In this document: piece after piece, positions 43,317 through 55,363 of the stretch
Position numbering within the stretch: position 1 is the first letter of the stretch
How the letters are laid out: every line of letters begins with the position of its first letter
Assembly (NCBI GenBank): GCA_950022655.1
Contig: OX465580.1
Location: forward strand, 125,595,016 to 125,659,015
Reading direction: 5' to 3'
DNA: 64,000 nt
Origin: Alentia gelatinosa
Lineage: Eukaryota > Annelida > Polychaeta > Phyllodocida > Polynoidae
Position numbers and translations under genes: made by a program
The notes under the pieces: model-generated
Told to the model about the DNA's origin: nothing
Databases searched by the model: none
Seen by the model: only the letters and a program-made list of their open reading frames with translations

Positions 43317-45212
43317 AGCTATACTCAAGAGCCTGTTTTTTTCTGTCTCACTGCTCTCCTACCACTTTACATGCATGTACATTTCAAATCTGATGGGACA
43401 GACCTGACTGTATAGCATTGGAACTTCCACATCTGATGAGACACACCATTCACTATGCTCTTCAAAGAAACACAGACCCAGTATGGATGTATGAGGTTGG
43501 TGGAAGGGCAGGCATATGACACTATCGCAACCCAGTCACTCCACCTCTCCACCTCTCCCCCACTCTCACACATACACTCCTTACCTTCATCCACTGACCA
43601 GGTTATTGAACCTGTTATGCTCAAACCCATATAGGACTTGATTCAGAGACATTTTTAATGCATTAGGATGGATGTATACACTGATTTTGATACCAGAAAT
43701 TAGTTTCATTAAGTAATCCTGTTCATGACACTTAAGAACGACTATCAAATTAATTCTCTAGGTTTATTGAAACATTCTTGATACTTAATTTTCTGTCAAA
43801 TATAAATGGCTCAAATACATAATTTCTTATGATATTCTCTTACTTTTATTTCATGAAGTAATTTAGGTATACCGCGGTCTTCCATTGTAAATGAAAGTAA
43901 CATTAGCTCCTAGTTTCTGCAGGCCGGTGTCCCACCTTATCTACTTGGTTACGCAATGCCTGCACCCAAATAATCACCTAACAACGTATTCTTTAGCACT
44001 GGACGTATGAGCGCAATACGTATATACATATATAATACCCCTGTATGTTATTCCTAGAGGAATTGCAGTGATTGATTCATACTCTATAGTATTCCAGCTA
44101 CAACTTGATGTGTCATCTATGCATATCACCTCAACAATACTCTAGATATACCTTAGGTAACACAGGAACACAGAAACCCGATACACAATGATGTATACAT
44201 TGGCAGGCTTAGCTATTATTTGCTTATCTTTTTCCAAGTTAAAACCAAGACCATTATCAGCTCGGAGGTTTAGACAGTCGAGACTCGTTAATGTCCCCAG
44301 ATGTTAACCCAATCCTTACCAACGCTTTTTGTGCTGCATCGTGTAGGCGGCGATGCCAGCTCATGTGTATGCACAGTAAGGGCGAGCACCAAATTTCAAA
44401 AATGATGTCACGTGACGTTATTTGTGTTACTATGGCAACTTTTTCAATTTCGTTTTCAATGATTATATTGGTCATATCTAAATACATATATTGTGTAAAA
44501 ATGGTTTCATATTATTGAGTATATCACGAATTATGAGCCGAATTTGCAAAATGTAAAATGATGCCATTTGGCATAATTCGCCTATGGCTGGGGAATGCCA
44601 CAGTGGCATCCTTAGTAAGGAAAGGGTTGAACGGCCCCCAGGATTAGACATATGCGGCCTATCCATCTGCTGTGTGTCATACCTAAACCACGATAGGAGA
44701 CAAGTCAGGACTTGTCCCTACTTGTTTTTGTCTTGAACTAAGTGTCCATGTATCATGGGATCTAGACTACTCACATTAATTACCTTCGTCCCCAGGAGAG
44801 CTGGCCACACCTGAACAGAGCTTCTTCCCAGTTACCGTAATTAGTGCCTTTTGTGCTCGCGCCATGTAAAGTGGGGCTAGACCCCCTCCTGGCCACTCCC
44901 CCTCGTCTCTGTTTCCTCCTAATGAGCTTTTGGAACCAAAACAAGGCAAAACAATCTACATGGTCTTGCTTTATGTAAGGATTAATCTGGAGGGTGTAAG
45001 AGGCTGAAAATAACAGATGTTTCATGGTGTAAACAAAGTCAGTAACTGGTGTGCTATAAGATAATCCGTTTATTGTATGTTTCATGATATACCTATGCTG
45101 GTAAGTTATACAGATACCAACCTCTACTACGGTATAGGTATTATTGTCATACCCCACAGTATGCTGGTATGGAAATAATTACTCTGAATACGCAATCGAT
45201 GCAAGCGAGTAT
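43317..45212. other. Noncoding, nothing recognised
   Basis: No gene. The reading frames up to about 125 codons here have no domain features and lie in AT-rich sequence. Confidence 0.4.
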
Positions 45213-45439
45213 TATCAAGAGACGTCATGAGTTTGAGTATGAGTTTGTTTATGTCACGCATTGTGTTGGAGTGACATACATAAACTCAAACTCCAACGAG
45301 TGGTTTCTAGATTTTATCCTACTCCATTTCCACTATTTTTGAATAATTGAATGTAGTGCCATAAACAACACTTTATGTTACACCCGTGCGAAAACACATC
45401 CCATGTTAAGCCTATGGTGTTTTTATTAGGGGTAGGATA
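45213..45439 (+). repeat. Family 1 twin-palindrome element, copy f
   Basis: The hairpin GAGTTTGAGTATGAGTTTG ... AAACTCAAACTC with inner GTCACGCATTG... is followed by TTTCTAGATTTTATCCTACTC and a core ending TTATTAGGGGTAGGATA with CATGTTAAGCCTATGG. Closely matches the reversed copy at 62360-62650. Confidence 0.82.
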
Positions 45440-45689
45440 AAGCATTGTATGGAACGATTGATAACATGAAAAAAATATAAAATATCACCGTAAAATACAC
45501 AGACAATCATAGTAAAATATTATCAAAACATATATTAAGAAAATAAGATTATCAAATACATTCTAATTTTTTGTAAGAAACTAAACATAAATACTTGACT
45601 TTCGCCATACCATCACACCCTGGATAGTGAATTTTTGGTGGATATTTCTGTATTTATTCAAATTTGGAGGCATATTATAATATATATTG

Positions 45690-45820
45690 ACCTCGTTGGG
45701 ACGTCCTATCTCACTTTGTTTATTTTGAATAAAAGTATTAACCTCGCTCTACCCGCTCGTTTAATACTTTTATCGAAAGACACGCGGTATGAGAGGACGT
45801 CCCGACAAGGTGAATACGTT
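45690..45820. repeat. Foldback hairpin
   Basis: GGGACGTCCTATCTCAC... pairs with ...TGAGAGGACGTCCC; inner AATAAAAGTATTAA / TTAATACTTTTAT with tip CTCGCTCTACCCGCTCG. Similar tip and inner motif to the palindrome at 16604-16722. Confidence 0.75.
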
Positions 45821-46253
45821 TCACTATTATATCTATGATAATGATCAAACCCGACTCGTAGTCCCACTGACGGTATGCCGTATGTTACATTAAGGTCGTA
45901 CGGTATAGAGTGTTAGATGCAAGCTTGATTAGATGAATGAAATTACCGATTTATGTAAAGGTACCCACCCAAAAATAACGAGATTGTATCTGTCGACTGA
46001 ATATTTAATCATGGCAATGGACAAGGTTAAACTGTGAGGCGCCTTTTCGTACGCCACCAAGGGATGTGTAAAAGATGATTTCATTATCGCCTTCATAAGA
46101 AGCACTTGATATAAGGAAATGAGTTCAGCTATAAGCAAGTTTCTCTAAACAGAAAGCGGGTTTTATTATTAGAACACCCTTTGAATATTTGCCTTTTGTA
46201 TCCTGGATATCTTTAGGCATAGTATGCTGGGTAGATCGGAGATTACCCGCAAG

Positions 46254-46405
46254 GGGGCCATTCATAAAGTACATACGCAGAATTTCTTAAATATTTGACC
46301 CCCCCCCCCCCCGATTTTGTACGCAATAGAACAAAGAAGGAGCATACGCAAAATTTCCGAAATTTTTTACCCCTCTCAGTGCGAACGTACTTTATGGATG
46401 GCCCC
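46254..46405. mobile_element. MITE with GGGGCCATCCATAAAGTACG-type ends
   Basis: The terminal inverted repeats are about 25 bp (GGGGCCATTCATAAAGTAC and complement GTACTTTATGGATGGCCCC), flanked by AAG on both sides (46251-46253, 46406-46408), a likely 3-bp target duplication. Three-bp duplications and G-rich ends fit PIF/Harbinger-related elements, but that assignment is an inference. A C tract is at 46301-46312. Confidence 0.75.
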
Positions 46406-46467
46406 AAGGTCAAATTTCGTTGCCATAGTGGCTTTAGCGCACACACCCTTGCGCAAAATTTATTTTA

Positions 46468-46835
46468 TACAAAGTACCCATTGTATGGGGACTCTACCCA
46501 CTGTTTAGAAACTGTCAAATACCATATCCATGGTATACAGATTCAAAACCGTGGAATACGACCTTAAAGGGATGGTATACGGGAAAATAGTCTCTTTGTG
46601 TTATGCAGCAAAAATTAATCCTTATTCATATACATGCACCCTTTAATATGGCAATACCTGGGTTTAATTTATTGGATAAGACAGATAATAAATGCAACAA
46701 CCGATGGTTTTTATAGAAAGACAGCTGTGAAAACCACTCGAGGTTGACGTCGTAATACACTCGCTGAAGCTCGTCCATTAACCCTCTCGTTGTTGACGGC
46801 CGCCTGTCCATAAGACCATCGATTATTGTCTATTC
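46468..46835. repeat. Family 3 repeat, copy 2
   Basis: Ordered blocks shared with copies 1 and 3: CATATCCATGGTATACAG, GGTATACGGGAAAATAG, AATATGGCAATACCTGGGTT, GATAATAAATGCAACAACCG, CCACTCGAGGTTGAC and a CTCGCTGAAGCTCG hairpin tip. Confidence 0.75.
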
Positions 46836-47592
46836 ATTCAATAGTTCATGATCAAAGGTGAATCCTTAGATCAATCAATCATATAAACACAATTCTGGCA
46901 AAAATACATAATTCTACCTTTTTAGGGCATTTAAATTCTACCGCGTCTAAGATATTTAAACGTGTTGATTAGTTAACAATTTCCATATCAATAAAAGTGA
47001 TAACACCTAAAATAAACACTCACAGATTTCATTATTTGATAACTTTTTATTCGCCCAACCCCGCTTTACCTGATTATTTCATTTCGTATCTATTACCTTA
47101 AATTCCCGGGTATTAGACGCGTTTTTTCAGGAACCGACATTTCGACCTTTTTTAATTATTGGCGTTTTATTCAGGAACCGACATGTCGTCCATTACACGG
47201 ATGGATTTGAGGTTTATCATGATATCAAAAAAAGTGTATATAGTTTGGAGGCAGGGCTGTACAGTTTGAGGCTACAACATTTTCCCACTGGAAATGAAAA
47301 GGGTAGGGGTGGGGATTGAGGGGTTTGGGGGCTGTGAGAAAGGTACGTCTTATAGGATTTTCCCAAAGTCGGGGTGAGTCTTTATACACGAGATGTGTCT
47401 TATACGCGGGAATTTACGGTATATGTAATTAACAATTCCTTGTTTGTTCTGATTGAATCCTGATACCAGACGACATTTAGCCCTCCCCATCCGTGTTGTG
47501 TTTGTACTCATACTTTGACAGTAATGTTCACAATGAGCTCGTGATAAGCTGTTCTGTACACGGCAAGTACCACCAACAGACGGCGCTTTCCC
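46836..47592. other. Noncoding, nothing recognised
   Basis: No gene or clear repeat. Confidence 0.4.
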
Positions 47593-47756
47593 CGATGTAA
47601 ACACCTCAGAGTGGGCTCAAGGAGCAAGGACAGGGGCTGGCGCCACATGGAAGGCTTAAAGGCATATCGCCTTCCTCGATCTAAACACCTCAGAGTGGGC
47701 TCAAAGAGCAAGGACAGGGGCTGGCTCCACATAGAGGGTTTAAAGGCATATCGGAC
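47593..47756. repeat. 84-bp tandem duplication
   Basis: Two head-to-tail units (47593-47676, 47677-47756) share AACACCTCAGAGTGGGCTCA and AGCAAGGACAGGGGCTGG with a few differences. No coding role seen. Confidence 0.85.
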
Positions 47757-49336
47757 AATTTGGCCTGAAAATCAAAACCCATATCATTCAACTGATAATT
47801 GAATATGCTAAGCTCAAAGCATCTGAAAAATTCTTGCTTTTTGCGAGACATATTTTACACTAATGAAATAAAAGTGTTGCGGAGCACATATCTAATTGAC
47901 TTACAAATCAGGGGGTCAGCATGCTTGTATTTCTGATTTAGATGTCAATATTATGAACATTTATAATAGAAAAATATAAATTCTAAAAAGTAGTTTTTTC
48001 ACATAGTAAAACCCATGTCATTTTCCTCCAACTTTCACAGAATATTGTACATGTATAGCACAACGTTTTAAATTTTAAAAATCATAGGTCACCGTCCTTG
48101 CTTTAGAGAGAATTAAAGAAACCATGTTTCCCAGTATATTTCCTATGTAAATCAAGCAAATGTAAATTGGCCTATATAGCCTATTGAGATTGGATAAACT
48201 GGACAACACGTTAAATTCACTTATTTACTATTAGAATGAATCACATGAAAGCAGTTTTGACTGATAATTGACATTATCAAAAAAATCCCCAGATGGCGCC
48301 ACCATGAATTGTAGGCTATGCCTTTAAAGTGTACCTTGGCCTAAATCATTCACCTATGATACATGCGAAAGACCCGTCCTCCTTTATATCACCAGGCGCA
48401 AGAGGGGGCTGCGGCCTGTACAAAGCATTGAGTAGAAACATTCACTATTCCCCCACACACACAGTGAAGTAAAAGGATTCAAATTATATCTATATGCATC
48501 GATGTTGTAAATCATTGTTTAACGCAGGTTTTTCACATCAGAGGAGTATAGAATTTAGGAACCGGCTCCAGGTGTGACCCTCCTTGTTGGTACTTTAGCA
48601 CACCTACTTGGCACTAATGCTTTCTGTAAATTTAAACGCCGAGTTGGTGCCGGAAACGGCGGGGCGTATTTCGCGGGCTTACTATTTGTTGTTTTCATTG
48701 CCACCTGACCTCCAATTGACGCATTGGTCAACAACGTCTGCCAACAGTGTGCTAATGTGTACTTATGGCCGCCGCTGCCTGCGCCCTTCAGGGTTATCTG
48801 TTTATTTTAAACAAGACACATTTTCTTTTCATTTAGAAAATACAATATTAGATTGATATGAGGATAAACGATTGAATATCCTCCAAATTCCTAAGCCAAA
48901 TTATTATGACGATAATGATAATTATGACTACTATGAATGTACAGAGGTTATTTCCTAAAGGAATTTGATTTCATGAATTTCATGAAGTCACTATAGATAA
49001 CGTAAATCACCTGATAGCTATGGTGGCTAACGCACAGGCTTAAGCTTTTCAGACACCTTAAAGGTGTAAGTAGTTCCTATTTCCAGGTACCGATGCCATA
49101 ACAGAGTAATCTCCTTTAATAAGAGTGTTATTCACAGAGAGTCGTATTGGAGAGACTGCATTGAAGTGTATTATATAATATATCCTACTGATTTAAGAAC
49201 ATGATATTGATGTGCCAGATGGTAATACTGAACTTAAACTTTCAATTAGCTGTGTCCATTGAGTCTACTAGATTGTAATTATGCCTTGTCATTATCAGTT
49301 GATATGGTAATAATGTTCATTTTTTATCTTCTCCAG
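47757..49336. other. Noncoding; should hold or flank the missing first exon
   Basis: The gene starting downstream needs an upstream exon with a start codon and a phase-1 donor. I could not identify it here. A CpG-containing stretch with a short frame at 48608-48856 is not convincing. Confidence 0.4.
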
Positions 49337-49375
49337 GTTTGCTGTTTCTACTTCTGGTAACCCAATTTCGACAAG
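49337..49375 (+). CDS. CUB/LDLa membrane protein, exon encoding signal-peptide core
   Basis: A 39-bp exon between a pyrimidine-rich acceptor (TTTTATCTTCTCCAG) and donor AAG|gtaaga. Read in the phase required by the next exon it gives LLFLLLVTQFRQ, the hydrophobic core and end of a secretory signal peptide. It starts with two bases completing a codon and ends one base into the next (phase 1 on both sides). The start Met must be in an upstream exon that I did not find. The phase match with the CUB exon is the main support. Confidence 0.55.
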
Positions 49376-50055
49376 GTAAGACATTCATTAGACTCACAAA
49401 CTGAAGGTATTTGATGGCATGTTTTCCAATGAAATTGTGTTAATTGCCCCAGGCCATTATCGTACTGATTTATAAAAATGCAGAGATTCAGATTTATTCC
49501 ATGAATATATCCTATTTGATGGAGGTTCCATTATGCATAAAGCTCACAGGTGTAGCTCACCACGATGTTTGTCTTGTTATATTCCTGCTATAATACATAG
49601 AACACGCTGACATCATTAATTACAATGACATAGGAAATGCCATCCTGAAGAGCACTTTAAAACAATCCTGGCTACTTCTATAAAAGATAGAGTTTCAGGT
49701 TGAAGTCTATAATCTGAACTTCATGGTTATATTTCTTCAAACATATAATACCTGTGGTCGTATGTCCTGCATATATACTGCCCGCTCCTACATATATGTA
49801 TGTCCTTTTATGGCCGTAAAATACCATGGTGATGTACGGGGTATACATATACTTGGCGTACGGGGTATGTACGGCGGCAAAACCCAACAAATCGTCCAAA
49901 GACGAAGTCAAAGAATAACAGTTTTAAGGTATACAATGATATTAAAACAGGCATACCGTATCTATATATTATAAATACTTGGTAAAATTGATGAACCTCT
50001 GACTTCGGAATTTTACCACGTATTTATCACGTACAGCCACAGTAACCCTGTTTCC

Positions 50056-50470
50056 GTGTACTATATGCCATGGCCATATGGCGGAAGTTTGGAACTACCA
50101 GATATGACAGAACATTATAGCAAAGAGGAGCGATATAGAATTGTGGACGTTAGTTTGTGGTTCTGCCCAATATGTCCTTTCCTTTTATCGCCATTGCGCC
50201 TTGTGGTTCAGGCAGTTCCCTGTATTGATGCAGTAGACGATATTACTGGTGTCCAATTCTGATTACCAACCACATATAAAACGCGTAAATTCTGGTCGGA
50301 TCCGCATGGAGTTTCTCCAGCACATAGAGACAGAGTGAACCAGACCTAGGCCTGGAAACTGAATTAATCCTGCTATTCCTTTTTGCAGTGCTAGACTCAG
50401 ATGTGGTTCTTCTCATATAATATATTTCCAGACATATTGAAAACATAAATTAGAACTGCAGTTTTCCGAT
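50056..50470. repeat. Family E repeat fragment (intron)
   Basis: 50277-50460 (ATTCTGGTCGGATCCGCATG ... GGCCTGGAAACTGAA) matches 52430-52680 and, reversed, 57128-57405. The rest of 49376-51200 is intronic with no other feature beyond a foldback-like TTTTACC pair near 49985-50025. Confidence 0.55.
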
Positions 50471-51200
50471 CCCCTTACTCTGAGATCAGAACTTTATACT
50501 GGTAGTCGGTAAAATCTGTGTCAAATGAAATGATGGTTGGGAACTAAATGGTCGTTCCAGGTATTAGTAGTAGGGGGCGCCACTAAGCCTTTGCCCTATC
50601 TTTACTACCAAGAAATTTACACTAGCAGGGAATGTTCCTTGGACAGATTAGGGGCAGGGGGTGGGGAGCCAAATACGATGCGACGAAGTCGCTAGTAGTT
50701 GTATCAAAATCTGATCCCCTAGGGCTAAATTAGCAACTTTCTGATGGTACACTCCTTAACATTGACCCATCCCAGAAGGTTTTATAGAATCGTATAGCCA
50801 TGTCCATGATAGAATTGCTGTGTTTGGGGAAATTTTACAATAAATATTTGAAAATATCATTAGGTTCATTTGCTCTTTCTTGGTTATTTGCTCTTTCTTG
50901 GTCCTCGTTTTTTTCTGAATAATAAGAAGGAAATACAATAAATACTTTGCTGCCACACCAAACTCCATCGAAATGGTTATGAATTGGTATTGATGTCGTT
51001 TCTCCCCATGGCTATCATGAAAGCACAGTTGTTCATTCGCAGCGGAGGGTGTGATCCACTTGCTTAGACCAAGCATTTCCATTTAATCCAGAATGATGAA
51101 ATCCGAAGACAAGAATGGATTGTGAATTGATAGCTTTAGCCGATCAGAAGTTAGGCGGTGGTAACGCCATCCAGTTTAATCCAGAATTGTTCCAACAACT

Positions 51201-51771
51201 TGTAAAGTCTTGGACCCTACTTGCGTAAGGAGTAGACCTTAAGAAGAGAGAGAAGAACTCAAACACAGACGTACTATTTACTACTATGAGTCAAGAACTT
51301 AACTGGCTCTATCAGTTTATTGACAGGAATGGGTCTTGGTTTTATACCCTTAGCAGGGGGTTGACATGACAGGCTTGGCATATTTGAGCTCTGCGCTCTC
51401 ATTGGTTGTTGTACCAACAGCCAATAGGGGAAGCCAAATCCGTTCCGGTTGAGCACCCGTTCCGGTCTGTCGCACATGTCAGGAGGCCGCTCATGACACT
51501 GAACAACTCAACATTTCATAGGTGGAGCTATCTGCCCTCATGTGGGCAGACTGGGAACTAGAGCTGAGCGATAATAGGGGTATTATATGCCATTCAAAGC
51601 ATGGCAGTTGTACTGTAAACATCAGGGAGGAGGTTACCAACCAAAATGGCGACTGGTCCAATTCAGTCAATTTGTTCCTCAATAATTAGGGGTAATTTAG
51701 ATAATTACTTTCTTCTCATAGAAACCAATATTACATGGCCACGATAGGGATGTATAAACCAGAACTTTACA
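51201..51771 (-). mobile_element. Solo LTR, copy 2 (intronic, reverse orientation)
   Basis: A 571-bp LTR with the same TGTAAAGT/ACTTTACA ends as 20060-20611, flanked by the 4-bp duplication AACT (51197-51200, 51772-51775). TATA box and AATAAA are conserved on the minus strand (about 51346-51341 and 51321-51316). It sits antisense in the intron between the signal-peptide and CUB exons. Confidence 0.9.
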
Positions 51772-51834
51772 AACTGTTTTCATAAACCCCATCTGAGAGA
51801 TAACCCTAAGAAATTCGTGTTATTATAAATATTT

Positions 51835-52215
51835 GTTACCCGCCTAATACGCTCTCTATACTATACCTATGGAGCCTAAAGGTCCCTAATGAATAGAATA
51901 AGGAAAACTGTATTCTACTGAGTAGAATACATCGTTTTTTCCGCCTCACGGGCACCTTAGGAACTATTTCAAATAAACAATGCACGGTGCTTGTGTCAGG
52001 TTTCTAATCATTTACAAGGGTTTTTTTCGACTGATGAGTCGAAAGATGAGTAATAAATACTATATTACCATATACAAGATTTATTTTTAATCTGTGTGGC
52101 TGTATTCTCTATGTAGTTGCAACTACGCAATACTCATCGCTGCGCCCCGAGTTTTATTTCATGTCAACTCTGCGGGGAATACGACCGGGTCCATGGTGAT
52201 ATTGTGTATAGATAT
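51835..52215 (+). repeat. Family 2 twin-palindrome element (intronic)
   Basis: A core TTGTTACCCGCCTAATACG ... GATGAGTAATAAATAC is followed by a hairpin (ATATTACCAT ... ATGGTGATATTG; GTATTCTC / GGGGAATAC, inner GCAATACTCATCGC). Same subfamily as 39369-39660. Confidence 0.72.
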
Positions 52216-52404
52216 GGATATTTATATACTTTTTCGCTAGAGCATATACGTGCTATCTGGTGCATGGTATTGGCCGCGTTAGAGGCCTCAGTCTCCACAG
52301 CAAACGCTTAGGGTGGCATGGTAGATCATGAATATTCAAATGGACGGTGGTGGCCCAAACGGTGATAGACTTGTAGTTTTCGATTGCAGCAAGATTATGG
52401 GTAC

Positions 52405-53125
52405 CGATCCTTTTTACCTACTACATATAAAAAAATTCTGGTCGGATCCGCTTGGAGTCTCTCCCGCATATATAGAAACAGAGAGAAGAAGACATAGGCC
52501 TGGGGACTGAAGGGCCACGAGAGTGAGATTCTCGTGCAGTACTTATCTGAATCCTGCTACTCTTTTTTTGTGTTTCTATACACCGATGTACTTCTATCCT
52601 TAGGATTTGTTTCTAGCCATACTGAATGATCTCCTTTCCTTGAGAGAATGCAATGAGATCACAGCAGTTCGCTGGTTCCCTACCATGATTCAGGTAGGAT
52701 ATGCTTGGAGTTCCTCCTGTACATAGAGACATAGTGAACCAAACTTAGGCTTGGAGAGTGAAGAGCCACGAGAGTGAGAATCTCGTGGAGAGAGAAACTT
52801 AAAACTGCTAAAAAAAATTGAGGTCTACACTTAGATATGCTTCTTCTCTTATGAAATATTTCTAGTGCCATTTTTGAATGGCGGAGGCTGTCGAAACCCT
52901 TGTCTCAGGGCAAAGAGATCAGAAAACTACAACATTAAAATTTGTTTTCTACATGGCTAGAAATAATTCAAAGCACATCTGAGTACAGACTTATGTAAAG
53001 AGCAAGCAGGTTCCAGTTTTTTCTGTACATGAGAATCGCACTCAACATTTCAGTCTCCATGGACATGTCTGGTTCTCTCTGTTTCTATGTGGGGAGCAAT
53101 TCCAAGCATTTTCTATGGAAATCAT
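52405..53125. repeat. Family E repeats, including a head-to-head inverted pair
   Basis: 52405-52680 is a plus-orientation unit. 52685-52900 and 52915-53125 are two units in opposite orientation sharing GCTTGGAGT...CTCC, ACATAGAGACATAGTGAACC and CCACGAGAGTGAGA...TCTCGTG. They may be the arms of one large foldback element. It ends about 95 bp before the CUB exon. Confidence 0.65.
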
Positions 53126-53218
53126 GCCTTTTTATACATAGTAGGTAAAGAATATATACTTTCATGTTTAACCTTTTTTGACCCTTTATGACGTTATATG
53201 TCTTGAATGACGTTGCAG

Positions 53219-53448
53219 CAGCGTCGCTGACGTATACAACAGGCGAATACGTCAAGGTGACGTCGGCTAACAACGGTACCCTGACGTCACCCAACTACCC
53301 GAATGCCTACCCTGACTACGCCAATTCCATCTGGCTGCTCGAGGCGCCAGATGGATTCGCCGTGCGTCTCAGGATCGACCCACTCGCCGGACAGGGCGGA
53401 AGTGACGTCGGCCATGTCAACATCTCCGGATGTGACGATTACCTCGAG
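53219..53448 (+). CDS. CUB/LDLa membrane protein, exon for the first two thirds of a CUB domain
   Basis: The acceptor is TTGCAGCAG, a tandem NAGNAG site, so the exon starts at 53219 or 53222; both keep phase 1. It ends CTCGAG|gtgagt at a codon boundary. The translation has the CUB hallmarks: NNGTLTSPNYPNAYPDYANS, then IWLLEAPDG, RLRIDPL and GCDDYLE. CUB domains are extracellular beta-sandwiches that bind proteins or sugars, often with calcium. The first two of the usual four cysteines are absent (the position in N-S-I-W normally holds Cys), so only the second disulfide is kept; this exon supplies its first Cys. Sequons NGT and NIS are present. The exon is much more GC-rich than its surroundings, and a chance Met at 53188 lies in the intron. 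Confidence 0.9.
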
Positions 53449-53908
53449 GTGAGTTTTTCCTGTGTGATGGAAAAAGTCGTTCGTTCGCTTGACCTATCTT
53501 TGGCAGCGTTGGGAAAAAGGTGAGTTATCTATGGGTCAGCGTTGGAAAATAAGGTGAATTTTTATGTGTATTTGAGTCCTTTGAATTTTTCTTAATTTCC
53601 TTGTTTTGGGGGATGTCGTATATCCCAGAGGTGGCCGTAATTCCAAAAGGAAGTAATGGTGAGTCGACAGATTATTGATAAAGGCCAGCAATCTCGAAAA
53701 ATATGAAAAGGCAATCATGTTCTACATTTCTTCATCATACCCCCTTCCACCCACACATAGAAGAATACTGCCCGCTGCTGGGGGTGTAATATAAATGATG
53801 TTCGCGCCCGCTGTGGCAGCGGGCCGTACTGAACAGCAGTGGCTTTTTCAGGTGCAGAAAAGTTAATAAAACAGATTTTTCAACTAGTAGGAGGTGTACA
53901 GTAATAAT

Positions 53909-54051
53909 AAAACGTAATGACTGAGCCTGTACGGTGTCCGTTCTCGGTCATTTGATGAAAAAATACGGCCCTCTAGCCTGCGGCGTCGGGCCGTATTTTT
54001 TCATCAAATGACCTCGAACGACCACCTGTACGAGCCCAGTAACCACGTTTT
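53909..54051. repeat. Foldback hairpin with 26-bp perfect inner stem
   Basis: The arms 53946-53971 and 53988-54013 are exact complements (outer end GGTCATTTGATG) around a 16-nt loop TCTAGCCTGCGGCGTC. The outer imperfect arms extend to 53909 and 54051 (AAAACGT ... ACGTTTT). Confidence 0.85.
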
Positions 54052-54089
54052 CTCATAGTACCACCATGGTTTTGATTTGAGTGACCATA

Positions 54090-54357
54090 TTCTCCGCGTA
54101 GTTGGCACATAGTAAAACTGCAAGGAGATTACAGCCACACAGATCGAAATCAAGGCAATATTGTATCTATTACTCATCTTTCGACTTATTTTTAGAGAAA
54201 AAAAAACCCTTGTTGATGATTAGAAACTCGACGTAAGCGCCATACATTGTTTATATGGAATAGTTCCTAGGAGAATACGGCTTTCCGGAATCTACTCAGT
54301 AGCGATCTGTCGGCTCCATAGGCTTAATATGGAGACTCCATATTAGGTGGGTAATAA
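54090..54357 (-). repeat. Family 2 twin-palindrome element, reverse copy (intronic)
   Basis: A hairpin remnant, then CAAGGCAATATTGTATC, TATTACTCATCTTTCGAC and a core ending GGCTCCATAGGCTTAATATG and TATTAGGTGGGTAATAAAG. It reads as the reverse complement of 39369-39660, with part of the hairpin tip deleted. Confidence 0.7.
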
Positions 54358-54799
54358 AGCACATCAATCACACTTCTGTCAGATGCAGATATCCATCTGC
54401 TATGATTACATTGTCCTTGTATAGCCTTGTATATATGGTTGTTGATTGGAACATGGCGGCAATCCTTATCTTGTCTGTCAATAAGTAGTGCAGCAAATGT
54501 CACATTGTTCATGGCATACCTCCAATTATCAATTATCGGAGTTATATTTCGCTTGTTAGAAGTGTTTAGTGTCATGCATGATATATGTATGATGTTATCT
54601 AGTTAGTATTAAATTGTTCGTAGTAGTATGCTACTGCCCCTAGAGAAAACAATTTTATGGATTCTCTTTGATGTCTTGGAAGCCATCGCTAAGTGGCACT
54701 GGAGCGTCTTGGTAATGTATGACGTAACTGAATTTATTGAATCTGTCATTGTAATAAATTTATTTGGCCACACGTCCGGGGGGTCCTGTAAGAACTCCG

Positions 54800-55245
54800 A
54801 TTGGCCAATGATTTATTACCCATCGTATAAGGAGTGCCCACAGAAAATGAATGCGGACTCAGTAAACCATTATCCATTGTTTCAAAACTGTCAGATACCA
54901 TGACCATGGTGAATTCAAATTCATGGAGCACGGCACTCAAAGCTATGGTATACGTGAAAATAGTTCCTTTGCGCTATAGAGAAAAAAAAAGTCCCTATTG
55001 ATATACCCTTTGATATTGCAATTCCTGGTATTAATTTATTCGAGAAGATGGATAATAAATACAATAAACCATGGTTTTGTGGACAGAAAGCTCTGTAAGC
55101 CACTCAAGATTGACCTCGTTAAAAAAAAAGTTTTCCATATAGATTGACCTCGTAATACACTTGCTGACGCTCCTGTAGTACTATGCGTCAACCCTCTCGT
55201 GGATTACGACCGCCCGTCCACAAAACCATCGATTATTGTCTAGTT
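54800..55245. repeat. Family 3 repeat, copy 3 (intronic)
   Basis: It starts near TTATTACCCATCGTATAAGG and contains AGATACCATGACCATGG, GATATTGCAATTCCTGG, GATGGATAATAAATACAATA and a duplicated CCATATAGATTGACCTCGT block before the hairpin end. Ends about 120 bp before the second CUB exon. Confidence 0.7.
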
Positions 55246-55363
55246 GACAGAACGAGTAACTCGTAAAAGAGCCTATCAACTTTATGCCTTATTTTGTGGC
55301 AGGCATGAAGGAATGTCCTATTTGTTACTTAATTTATTTTGTCTTTATCTTTGTTGATACCAG

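Noticed and set aside
46254..46405. Firm naming of the GGGGCCAT...-ended MITE as ISL2EU or Harbinger
   Set aside because: The ends resemble such elements from memory, but the duplication here is 3 bp (AAG) and only one copy is present, so only a tentative relation is stated.
48608..48856. 82-codon frame as the first exon of the CUB/LDLa gene
   Set aside because: No signal-peptide start and no phase-1 donor could be matched to the exon at 49337.
53188..53218. ATG at 53188 as the gene start
   Set aside because: It lies upstream of a good acceptor in the intron, and the predicted N terminus lacks a signal peptide. The phase-matched exon at 49337 provides one instead.
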